DNA of 64,000 nucleotides from Helichrysum umbraculigerum (taxonomy: Eukaryota; Streptophyta; Magnoliopsida; Asterales; Asteraceae): the NCBI GenBank assembly GCA_949592205.1, contig CATIUR010000004.1:11607501-11671500 (forward strand). The letters run 5' to 3'. The notes beneath the pieces were generated by a model. The model ran no database searches. It was not told the origin of the DNA and saw only the letters and a program-made list of their open reading frames with translations. This document shows, piece by piece, positions 36,000 through 45,745 of this stretch (the stretch's first letter is position 1; the number at the start of each line of letters is the position of its first letter). The translations under genes and the position numbers were made by a program.

Positions 36000-38312
36000 A
36001 TGTCGTCTGTCAATACTATTCATACTGTGTCGAGCGTTCTTAGGGAGAACCATTTCAATTATATTTGTAAAAAGTATGGAATTTTCGGCGATGCCGGTCC
36101 GTCTATGGCTAAGTTTAATGACGTGATTTCGAAACTGCCCGCCGGCAAATTTGGTGTGTATACAAAGTTGTTTTATGTGTCCAACCTTCGAATCCCTTTG
36201 TCAACATTTTATTTGTCCGTTTTGAAGTATTACCAACTGCACATATCTCAGATGTCTCCTATGGGTGCTATAAAGATCTTGGGTTTTGAAATAGGCTGTC
36301 GTGTTCATGAAAAAGTCCCTAATGTGAACGTTTTTAAACATTTTTTCTGTTTGGGTCCCCCTGAACAAGGGTATTATACGGTAAAAAGGAGGGTCAATAC
36401 CCCTAAGATCCTTTTAGGTATAAGGGAATCATTGAAAGATTGGAAAGATAATTTCTTTTGGTTAAGTAAGGATTTGATTCCTATTGAGTTTAGGGATGTG
36501 TTATTGTGGAAGAACGACGAAGTTCTTTTAAACGTTGTTCCCTGTCTTTCTACCCAGGAGGATGAACTCCGAGTCTTTCTTGAAACTAATTGTCATGTTT
36601 TTATTGACGCCTTCGCCGAGGAGGTTTTAGTTCTCTTGGGTATGAGTAACAATTGGCCAAATGATGGTTCTGTGCCCGTTATTTATAAGGATGGGGAGGG
36701 TAAGCTTATTTTTCTTATGTTTTTGATTTTGCCTTGGTGTTGTTTTTCTTATGGTTGTTTTTGTTTTGTAGAGATGATGATTGGCGATTTATTAAATTCT
36801 GATAGCAAGAAGGGTTTGAAGTTTGGTGCAAAATCTGAAGAGGGTGTTGCTACTACCCCGAAGGCTGCTGGTTCTCGAGTTACTCCTACCGCTTCTTCGT
36901 CTCAAGTCGCCTCTCGTACCAGGGCGAGCACTAAGGGTTTGACTATGCGTGATTTAGCTCAGGAACAAGTTGGTTCTTTTTCCGGATCATACGAGGTGGA
37001 GGAAGTTGTTGAGAAAAGAAGGGGGAAGAGGGCTGCTACGGGTGGTAAGAGTAAGAGTGGAAAAAAAATGAAGGACAATGATTATTTACCTCTTGTCAAT
37101 GTGTCTGATACTGAGACAGATCATAGCGATAATTCCAAGTCTGGAGATGGTGTTCATGATTCTACATCACCTCGGACTTTTGCTGGTGCTTTTGTCCCTG
37201 CTCATCTGACTAGGAGCAAGTCTTCTACTCTTCCACCGCGTAGTTGTATTTCTCCTTCCACTGTGGGGAAATCATTTTCTGATCAAGACGCCGGTAAAGG
37301 TACTTATGATTCTTCTATATTTGACATTGCATTCGTTGATACGAGTAGTCCCTATCTTATAAAAAGTGGTGTAAGGGACAAGTCTTTTGGGAATTTTTTT
37401 ACTGATATTGATAATGTGACTTGTTTTGTTGATGAAGATGTTGTTGGTGACTCTGGAAGGGGAGTTAAGGGAGTATATGTTCCCAAATGGGGGGTGGAAT
37501 GTGATGATACCCTGGACGATGTGAAAACCAGGAGGGACTTTATCACACATTCACTCCCTCTAGCATTACAAGCTCGTGGTATTGATGTTAGTTTGTCTGA
37601 GGTGGTTGAAAATCTGGATAAGTTGGCTGTTGATACACTTTTCTATCATGAGATTGTTGTGGAGTATTTGAAACAGGTTTCCTCAGGGTTGAAGGTTGAT
37701 GATCTTACCAGGAAGATTGAGAGTTTGTCTGTGGAGCTTGAAAGGCGGAAGATTGATGCTGTAGCTAATGAGGCAGATATCCAAGAGAAAGATGAGAAGA
37801 TAGCTAATCTGAATCATGAGGTCCTTGCTCTAGGAGGTAAGTTACAGGCTTCTGAGGATAAGGTTGCTGACTTGGAGTGTAAGGTTGGGAAGTTTGAAGA
37901 GAAGATGGGTGTTGTAGAGATGAAGCTTTCTTCAGCTGAGGGTAGATTGGAGGCTGCTAGAGAGGAGCAAGCTGAATGTGTCAAGAAGGTGTTGCGTCAT
38001 TATTCTGGCCATCTCTTAAAAAGTTATGAGTTTTCTGCACCTGTGGCTAGGCTGGTTAGCTGTGCAGAAGCTAATGCTAGTCAGAAGATGTTGGAGCATA
38101 TCTACTCGAATGAGGAGAATAAAGGCACTGCTGTTGAAACCCTGGCTGAATACAATCCTTCTGCCCAAGAAGATTACAAGAAGGCTGTAGCTGCTTGTGG
38201 AGGCTTGAACTTTCCTTTTACCCAGAAAATTATTGATGCAGCTCATTTGCCTTTGGATGAAATTTTAATGATCACTCCTGACCCTGCTCCTGTGCCTTCT
38301 GCAGACTCTTAG
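36000..38312 (+). CDS. LTR-C antisense ORF (putative gypsy-type transposon / Transposase_28 family)
   Basis: 770 codons from ATG 36000, opposite in strand to gag-pol and converging on integrase. The first ~230 residues resemble the plant domain known as putative gypsy-type transposon (PF04195): KFGVYTKLFYVSNLRIPLS, then GFEIGCRVHEKVPNVNVFKH, then a DWKDNFFW block. The middle is Ser/Thr- and charge-rich with a basic, nuclear-signal-like KRRGKRAATGGKSKSGKK. Residues about 560-670 form a long coiled coil. The function of this family is unknown. A 72-nt intron (36700-36771) appears to lie inside; its readthrough adds a hydrophobic stretch. The frame is intact although gag-pol is broken. Confidence 0.8.
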   Translation: MSSVNTIHTVSSVLRENHFNYICKKYGIFGDAGPSMAKFNDVISKLPAGKFGVYTKLFYVSNLRIPLSTFYLSVLKYYQLHISQMSPMGAIKILGFEIGCRVHEKVPNVNVFKHFFCLGPPEQGYYTVKRRVNTPKILLGIRESLKDWKDNFFWLSKDLIPIEFRDVLLWKNDEVLLNVVPCLSTQEDELRVFLETNCHVFIDAFAEEVLVLLGMSNNWPNDGSVPVIYKDGEGKLIFLMFLILPWCCFSYGCFCFVEMMIGDLLNSDSKKGLKFGAKSEEGVATTPKAAGSRVTPTASSSQVASRTRASTKGLTMRDLAQEQVGSFSGSYEVEEVVEKRRGKRAATGGKSKSGKKMKDNDYLPLVNVSDTETDHSDNSKSGDGVHDSTSPRTFAGAFVPAHLTRSKSSTLPPRSCISPSTVGKSFSDQDAGKGTYDSSIFDIAFVDTSSPYLIKSGVRDKSFGNFFTDIDNVTCFVDEDVVGDSGRGVKGVYVPKWGVECDDTLDDVKTRRDFITHSLPLALQARGIDVSLSEVVENLDKLAVDTLFYHEIVVEYLKQVSSGLKVDDLTRKIESLSVELERRKIDAVANEADIQEKDEKIANLNHEVLALGGKLQASEDKVADLECKVGKFEEKMGVVEMKLSSAEGRLEAAREEQAECVKKVLRHYSGHLLKSYEFSAPVARLVSCAEANASQKMLEHIYSNEENKGTAVETLAEYNPSAQEDYKKAVAACGGLNFPFTQKIIDAAHLPLDEILMITPDPAPVPSADS
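36700..36771 (+). other. 72-nt in-frame intron within the antisense ORF
   Basis: GGTAAGC donor, T-rich tract, TTTTGTAG acceptor. Removal joins GAG to ATG ATG in frame and drops 24 mostly hydrophobic residues (LIFLMFLILPWCCF and following) that do not fit the soluble context. Both spliced and unspliced forms are open. Confidence 0.65.
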
Positions 38313-38954
38313 TCCCTTTTATTCTTCACTTTTGCTGTCCTTTGAACAATACTTGCTTTTGTTGTGTGTTGGATATTTGTTGGTTTGTAAGCTCTTTGTT
38401 GAGCAAACAATGGTTGGTGCCAATTTTTGGCTTTTGAACTTTTATTTTATATGCGTGGTTGGTTATATTCTCTGTTATAACACTCCTTTTTGCATATTTT
38501 TTAGTTCATACTTGGTTGCTATAATTTAAGCAACTTGCTTTTTATAGATAAGGCATAAATCTTGGTCACGAGTTTACTCTAGAATACGCTTTTGAAAAAT
38601 ATTACTTTTTTCTGGAAACCTCCTCCCTGAAGTGTGGGAAGTGATCACCTATGTCCGGACTTATACATCAAAAGTGTGATGTATTTTTGGGTTGAACTAC
38701 ACATCAATCCCCTACTATGGGTTGCTATCCCACTTGTAGTGCTTAGGGCCCCAAAAGTGTGGGTTACCCCGTATTACCCCTTGAACACGCACGAATCAAG
38801 GTTTTCAAATCTTGGAAACGCAAGATTTGGGTAGTTATAATAAACAATTTTTTGTTACCAAATTTTTCATATCTCTCATTTAATGTATGCTATCAAAATT
38901 CTCAATTACAAGCAAAACACGTGCTATGTAAGTAATCTAAGTAAGAGATTTAAT
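38313..38954. other. Spacer between antisense ORF and integrase
   Basis: About 640 bp between two convergent stop codons. No family seen; presumably holds the 3' ends of both transcripts. Confidence 0.5.
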
Positions 38955-39885
38955 TTAAAGATAGCATCTCTTCAGGTTGGTAGCATGCCACGTTTGATCT
39001 ATCACCTTTCCTTGCAAATCTTCCAGTCGATATGAACCCTTCATGTTGGCCTCTACTACCTTGTAGGGACCTTCCCACGTCTGACCAAGTTTTCCAACTG
39101 GAGTTGATTTGCTAGCCTCATTGCTTCTCATGACGTACTCTCCTACCTTGAAGGATTCTTTCTTTACCTTCTTGTTATAGTATTTCTCCAATTCTTTTTT
39201 GTACTTGGCTTCATGCATGGCTGCTAATTCTCTTCTTTCCTCTAGGAGGTCCAGGTTTTCCCTCAGGTCAACTTTATTTTTGCCTTCTTCTGTGTGGAGA
39301 TATCTATATGAAGGTACACTAATTTCTGCTGGTAGTAGAGCTTCTGAGCCGTAAGCCAAACTAAAAGGTGTTTCACCATTACTTCGCTTGGGTGTGGTTC
39401 TAATGGCCCATAGCACGTTTGGTAATTCATCAACCCAACCGCTCTTGCTCTTTCCAAGTCTAGCTTTGATGCCTCTGACCACATCTCTGTTGGTTACTTC
39501 CACTTGGCCGTTAGCTTGCGGGTGGTATACTAAGGTGAACGCTTGCTGTATTTCTAAACACTCGCACCAATCTTTAAATTTTCCTTCAGCGAATTGCTTT
39601 CCATTGTCGCTCACTATCACCTTGGGTACTCCGAACCTGCAAACGATGTTGTCCGACACAAAATTCACCACATTCTGACCTGAGATTGTCTTGAGTGGCT
39701 TGGCCTCCACCCACTTTGTGAAATAATCCACTGCTACTAGCAGGAATTTTACTCCTCCAGGGGCTTCAGGGAAGGGCCCAACAATGTCAATTCCCCATTT
39801 GAAGAATGGCCAGGCTGAGGTTACCGGAATCATATCGTGTTTTGGTTGTCTTCGCATGGGTGCGTGGATCTAGCAGGACTCACAA
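38955..39885 (-). pseudogene. LTR-C integrase, N-terminus lost
   Basis: DDE integrase core: WGIDIVGPFPEAPGG (first Asp), VIVSDNGKQFA (second Asp), then YHPQANGQVEVTNR (Glu), followed by a C-terminal DNA-binding part ending NLKRCYL. From ATG 39857 to the stop it is open for 300 residues. Upstream an in-frame TAG replaces a codon in the CESC-IHAP zinc-finger end, and the sequence is then cut by LTR-D. The first half of the HHCC domain is missing. Confidence 0.85.
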
Positions 39886-42082
39886 TGTAACATCCTGTTT
39901 CTGGGCCTGGAATTAAACGGTTATTTTAACAATAGGAAATATTTTATTTGGCCTAGTTGGAAATAAATGGTTGAAAGAGTTACCGATTTTATTGTGACTA
40001 ATAAAATATTGCTTGTTTTAATTTATTAAAGATGACGGTAAAATAAAAGTATTTTGACTTACGGGTATTTTCGAGTTCCAGACAATAGGCTTAGAGTGGG
40101 TATAATATTATACAGATAAAAATGGGGCGGTGGTTGTGATGATCGACACATTCACCAAACTTCATTATGTTTTTATCTTTACTATTCTCTCTCAAATTCT
40201 CTTTCAAGAAATCAAAGAAATCAAACCATAAATTGTGTTCTTAGATTAAATTTACTAGCAAGGTGGTTAATCATCATCATCATCTTTATCTTGTTCTCTA
40301 TCTAGTTGTAAGTGTTCTTCATTCTTTGATATTCATGAGGTTGAATTGATTATAAAGGTTTATGATTTGTGATTAAAAATTGATAGAAAGATGGTTAGTT
40401 ACTGATTATATGATGAAACATGATGATTATGAAAGCTATTATGCAATAAATTGTTAGTGTTTTTCCAAAATTAAGTTTAAAAGCTAGGGTTTAAAGTTTA
40501 GGTGATTGATGATCTTATATGTTAGAAAATTGAAGTTGATAGTGTTGTTTGATGTTATTAGAAGTTATTTGAAGTGTAAAACTGATTATAATAGTTGGAA
40601 CATGTATTTTGATGCTTAAAATCGAATTTGGGTTGAGCAGAAGGAAAAATGCAGGTTTAGCTCGAGGGTTCTGGGTTTCAGCTTCTAAGCAGATCGGCTT
40701 CTTTTAGCCGATCGGCTAATCTAGTTCAAAACCAACACAGCGTCTTGCCTTTTAACCAAAAGTCTGAAAATTAACTAGGAAAGCCGATCGGCTAAGGCTA
40801 AGAAGATCGGCTAAGGCTAAGAAGATCGGCTTATGTAGTTCAAAAATTCAGGACAGCTTTTAAAATAGTCATAAAAGATGAACCGTAACTCCAATTTTTA
40901 TGTTCTTTATATCGTTGGAAAGGTAAAAGAGTCTACTTTATGATGGTTACATCCTTGGAGTCTAAATAGAAAAGGGAATTAATAAAGGAGTTTTGGAACT
41001 ATGGTTTGGTTTAGCTAGTATGGTTAATATTGCATCTTTATGTTATATATTGGAATATATTATGAAATAGCATATGAGTTCTTAGTTATGTGATAAATTA
41101 CTGACTTGTTGTTGTTTGTAATTCCAGATAAGCGGGCAGCAACTCAGTAAGATTAGACCACTGAGTTGAAGATAAGATAATATCGGTGAGTGGTTATCGT
41201 AATCCTCGGGTCAACCCAGTTGTAACGGGTTTCGGTTACAACGGGTAAACCAGGATAGTTCATATTATTAGGTTGTTGTTAATAGTCGTACTGGTACCAG
41301 CTTGTTTATTATGTTGTTGGATATATTTATATGAGTTGTTGTGTGATTATTGTTTTGTTGCTCAGTTGCTATCAGTTGTTGAACTGTTGTTAGTTGTTGG
41401 TTGCTATTGCATTGTTGCTTGCAATATGGTTGATTTCAGAGGTCAACATTGGTCGGTTGGGTTTGGGTACTATTGTGTAGCTGTCTAGGTTTCTTTGATA
41501 CACATAGTTGAGAATAAACCTAGTCAGTGAAGGTAGTACTCAGGCTATCGGTAGATCACTGCGAATGGCATACAGTGGTCGTGGTTTCTGGGTTGGTTGT
41601 ATACCAGGAACCGCCGGTCCTCTTGACGCTATGTGCTTATGTGTTTCCTTGTTGTGATTTATCTTGTTGTAAGACTTGTTATGAATGGGTTGAACCGTCG
41701 GTTACGGTTCCATTCACTTAGTAATAAGCTAATCCCTCGTGGTTTAATGTTTTGCAGATTGTAGTTAGGTGATGTAGATGTTCGGGTTGTAGATGATGAC
41801 GGGAAGTTTGACTAAGCTTGACGCAACTCTGATTTTTGTTGATGTTGTTTTGGAAAACGTTTATATATAAGGCCCGTTTTGTGTTCATATGGGTTGAAAT
41901 TAATATGGTTGTAATTACTTAACTTATGTAGTTATCTTTTGTAGTCGTTAAACTTGGAGGTATTGTAAGTTGGTAAATATTTTGGGGACTTGCGCTTCCG
42001 ATTTCGAAATATAATATTCTAATGATATGTTTTGGTTTGAAAATATTAAAATATGTTATTTGAAAAAAGGTCGGGTCTTACA
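39886..42082 (+). repeat. LTR-D 5' LTR
   Basis: About 2197 bp, TGTAACATCCTG...GGTCTTACA. Contains the GATCGGCT palindrome cluster. No second copy in the window, so its limits come from the canonical ends and the primer site. Confidence 0.8.
40691..40833. repeat. Cluster of AGCCGATCGGCT palindromes in LTR-D
   Basis: Two full 12-bp palindromes AGCCGATCGGCT and several AGATCGGCT half-sites, two of them in GGCTAAGAAGATCGGCTAA repeats. Confidence 0.85.
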
Positions 42083-42085
42083 AGT

Positions 42086-42096
42086 TGGTATCAGAG
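42086..42096 (+). other. LTR-D primer binding site
   Basis: TGGTATCAGAG, three bases after the LTR end; initiator-Met tRNA type. Confidence 0.75.
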
Positions 42097-42264
42097 AATA
42101 GGTTTGGGTGAATTGGGCATTTGCGAATGTTCAATCCCAAACTTATTTCGGTTTTAGTCAAACATTCCGGTAAGTGGGATTAGCTTTGCGATTGGGGATT
42201 GGTTAGTATAGTGAATGCTAACGATTAACAAGTTGCAAGTTGTGTTTTGATTGTGAGTACAAGA

Positions 42265-43182
42265 ATGGCAGATAATGAGAACCCGACTCTCAACAATGTT
42301 TCTAGAACTGAGCTTCCGCCTCCGGTAAATAATGATGGTAATCATAGGCAAGCCGGGACTTCCAATGTGAATCAGGATGAAACTAGCCAAGATGATTATT
42401 TGTTGCATATGGAGGATGAGGTTATAAGACTTAGAAAAATTGAACAGTTGTATTTGGAGCAACAAGCTAGGTCAACTCAGCAGAGGGACATCGGTTATCA
42501 GTTTCCTTCTCCACAGCAGAATAAGTTATGTTCATTTAAGACTTTCAAGGCGTGTGGACCCAAAGAATTTGAGGGAGGTAATGATCCGATGGTGACATTG
42601 AACTGGTTAAGGGACACCGAGAGGAAATTTGAGGTGTGTCAGTGTGAAGATGAGTTAAGAGTCAAATATGCGGTTCAGTTATTGAAAGGTCAAGCGATGA
42701 ACTGGTGGGATTCTGCGACTGCACAAATGACACCGGAACAGAGATCTAGAATCAATTGGGCCGAGTTTCATAGGGAGATTTGTAAGCAGTTCTGTTCGGA
42801 GTTTGATATGATTAGAATTAGGCAGGAATTTCTGGAGTTGCAGTTCAATGAGCAAATGACTATGGATGAGCTCATTAATCAATTTACTGAGAAGTTGCGT
42901 TTTGTTCAACAATGGGTTCCGGACGAGAGGACAAGGATTACCCACTTTGTTAAGACCTTACCTCCAAACTATCGGACTTCGGTGAGATTGGCTCATAGTT
43001 TGACCGAGGCTTTCGAGTTAGCTAGGTCGGTGCATGGTGACAATCAAGCATGGGAGAAATTGGGTAAGGAAAAGTCGGTGCAGCAATCTAAGAGTAGTTC
43101 ATTCGGAACTAAGGGACGTATTAGAAGGATTGAGTTTGGTGATGACTCGGTGGGTAGTGATCCAGATATTTCTTCATTTTGA
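42265..43182 (+). pseudogene. LTR-D gag, truncated by deletion
   Basis: ATG 42265 (MADNENPTLNN). Shows the gag core: WLRDTERKFEVCQCEDELRV, then MNWWDSA and FVQQWVPDE. The last residues (about 43160-43182) come from LTR-C RNase H read backwards. No zinc knuckle remains, so RNA packaging would be lost. Confidence 0.82.
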
Positions 43183-43924
43183 TATCTTTCGCCTCGAATT
43201 CTCCTTGAACCTGTTTTGCTACCAACTGTGAATCCACAAATGCTTTCAAACATTCAACCTTCATTTGAATTGCAATGTTGATTCCTGCTAGCAAGGCCTC
43301 GTATTCTGCTTCATTGTTAGAGGTATTAAATTCAAACCTCAAGGCGTAAGTAAACTCTTTCTTTTCTGGGTTTGTCAAGATTAGACCTGCCCCTGCACCC
43401 TCCGAACTGGAGGCGCCATCAGTATATAGGGACCAGGACTTAATAGGTGGAGGTTTTCCTGCTATATTTCCTTGTAACTTGATCTCTTGGGTGGAGTCTT
43501 TCACAGTTATTTCGGCCATGAAATCTGCTAGAACTTGACCTTTCACTAAGACCCTTGGTTTGAATTCGATGTCATGCTCTCCCAACTCGATTGCCCATTT
43601 GGCCAATCTTCCTGACTTTTCTGGTTTAGCCAGCACTTGTCTGAGTGGCTGGTCGGTGATTACCATCACAGGGTGTCCTTGAAAGTATCTTTTCAACCTC
43701 CTAGCAGCGTGAACTAAAGCTATCACTATCTTCTCAATGGAAGGATAATTGATTTCCGGCCCTTGTAATGCTCTGCTCACAAAATAAATAGGTACCTGCA
43801 CCTTCTTCCTTTCAGCCAGTAAGACAGCGCTTACTGCTTCTGTTGTAGCGGATAAATACATAAACAGTGTTTCCCCAGCTACAGGTGTTATAAGCGTATG
43901 TAATTTTCCCAACAAATCTTTCAT
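43161..43924 (-). pseudogene. LTR-C RNase H region
   Basis: Starts after an in-frame TAG at 43925-43927 that separates it from RT. Contains the RT-linked RNase H (LYTDGASSSEGAGAGL, then NNEAEYEALLAGI) with the catalytic Asp and Glu context intact. It ends MKKYL at the LTR-D junction, so the connection to integrase is lost. Confidence 0.82.
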
Positions 43925-44977
43925 TTGCTAGAATGCCTCTTCAGCCTCTGTGGTCCATGAAAAGCTCTTCTTACTATTGCAATTCTTTAGTGTTTTGAAA
44001 AATGGTAGTGATCTTTCCGCTGCTTTGGATAGGAATCTGCTTAAAGCTGCCAACCTTCCATTAAGAGTTTGTACTTCTTTCAAGGTCTTAGGGGATTTCA
44101 TGTCATGCACCGCTTGTATCTTTTCTGGGTTAGCCTTTATTCCTTCGGTTGTTATCAGGTGTCCCAAGAATTGACCTTCTTCCACCCCAAAGGTGCACTT
44201 TTTTGGATTTAATTTCATGTTAATTTTTCTCAGGGTAGAGAAAGTTTCTAAAATATCATTCAGCATGTCTTCTTCGTCACGACTTTTGATTACCATGTCA
44301 TCGACGTATGCTTCCAGGTTCCTGCCTACCTGACTTTCGAAGGCCTTGTCTACTAACCGCTGGTAGGTTGCGCCTGCATTTTTCAACCAGAAGGGCATTT
44401 TTTTGTAACAAAAAATTCCAATGTCGGTGTGAAACGCTGTCTTGTCTTTGTCTTTCTCCGCCATTTGAATTTGATGGTACCCTTTGTAGGCATCTAAGAA
44501 ACATTTCAGTCGAAAACCTCCCAAGGATTCAACCTTCCAATCTATTGCCGGCAGAGGATAGCAATCTTTAGGACAAGCCTTATTCAAGTCTGTAAAATCC
44601 ACACACATTCGCCAACCTCCATCCCCCTTTTTTACCATAACAGGGTTAGCAATCCAGGTTTGGTACTTTACCTCTCGTAGGATCCCTGCTGCCACTAGGT
44701 CCCTTACCTGATCGCATGCTTCCTTGCTTCTTTCTGGTGCTAGATGCCTCTTCTTTTGTTGCACCGGTGTTTTGTTTGGGTGTACATTTAGGTGGTGCTC
44801 CGTTACAAACTCTTTGCTTTCTCCATTCAGCTCTTTTAACATAAGCTTTCTGGGTACTCCCGTCATATCATCCGAGTCCATGCAAATATGTCCACATTTC
44901 TCCTTAATAATTGTACCAACTTCTTCTTGGTTTCTTCCGTAAGTTGCTTTCCTATAGCAACTGTTTGATCGGGGCAT
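43925..44977 (-). pseudogene. LTR-C reverse transcriptase
   Basis: Open for 349 residues. RT motifs in order: RMCVDFTDLNKACPKDCYPL, FLDAYKGYHQI (first catalytic Asp), EAYVDDMVIKS (YVDD box), CTFGVEEGQFLGHLI, then the connection KAAERSLPFFKTL. It ends in a TAG just before RNase H, and enters from protease through a frame change near 44880. Confidence 0.87.
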
Positions 44978-45745
44978 GCTTCATTGACTATTTCTCGTTG
45001 TTCTACCTCTTCACATGAGTATATGGCCTGCTTTGTTACCTCGTGGCGCTCATTCCGGGGTAACACCTTTCTTTCGGCCTTCCGTGTGGAATGAACCGTT
45101 GCCATCCCGTTTGGGGTTGGAAACTTCATGATCCCGTGCACTGTTGATACTACTGCCCCGAGTAAGCACATAGAGGGTCGCCCTAGAATCATATTATACG
45201 GGGAGTCTGATCTCACAATCATGAAGTCCAGGACTTCGGTTCTCACCCGGGGATATGCGCCGACTGTTGTTCTCAAGCTTATCACTCCAAGTGGCCATGA
45301 CGTTTCTTCAGAAAAGCCGATTAATGGTCTTGTTATATCCTGCCGTAGTACCTTGTATTCCTCGTGGTAGTTGCCTGAAACAACTCTCATATATAACATC
45401 AGAGGAGCTTCCTCCATCCAGATATACCCTATGGACATTCCGGTTGGCTATCTCCACAGTGATTAACATTGGATCTTCAGAGGGTATGATACTTTGTATT
45501 GATGGAAATGAGATTTCTTCTTCTTCCCACTGTTCCATTACCTTTGCTCTTCTTTTCATTCCAATCACTGGGGACCGTATCATCATAATATCTTCCTCCA
45601 TGTGCCTTACTCCATCATCTTTCTTCTGCCAGGCAAATTGTTTCTTCTGTCCCGAAGAATTCTTCTTATCCTGAGGTTCCAGGTTTTTTCCATCCTTCAC
45701 TAGATGAGCCAATTTGCCTATTTTCACTGCTCTTCTTACCTCTGC
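44880..45745 (-). pseudogene. LTR-C protease, frame-shifted
   Basis: The gag frame continues after the gag stop (45308-45727) and contains YLDGGSSSDVIY, the active-site loop of Tat-type aspartic protease (DGGSS for DTGSS). Near 45355 the homology moves to another frame (DITRPLIGFSEETSWPLG, then NMILGRPSM), and near 44880 it returns to the original one. Two compensating indels thus flank the second half. Confidence 0.8.

Larger units (their letters stand above)
39886..43160 (+). mobile_element. LTR-D: truncated Ty3/gypsy element nested in LTR-C
   Basis: Starts TGTAACATCC inside the LTR-C integrase. It has a 2.2-kb LTR, an iMet-type primer site and the front of a gag gene, then ends abruptly in LTR-C RNase H (near 43150-43163). 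The second half of gag, all pol and the 3' LTR are missing. So is the LTR-C segment between RNase H and the integrase zinc finger, implying a deletion after insertion. Confidence 0.85.

Noticed and set aside
39388..39678. Plus-strand ORF over the LTR-C integrase
   Set aside because: Mirror frame of the integrase coding sequence.
41273..41721. Two hydrophobic ORFs in the LTR-D LTR
   Set aside because: Leu/Val/Cys-rich frames from GTTGTTG-type sequence within an LTR; no start context or family.
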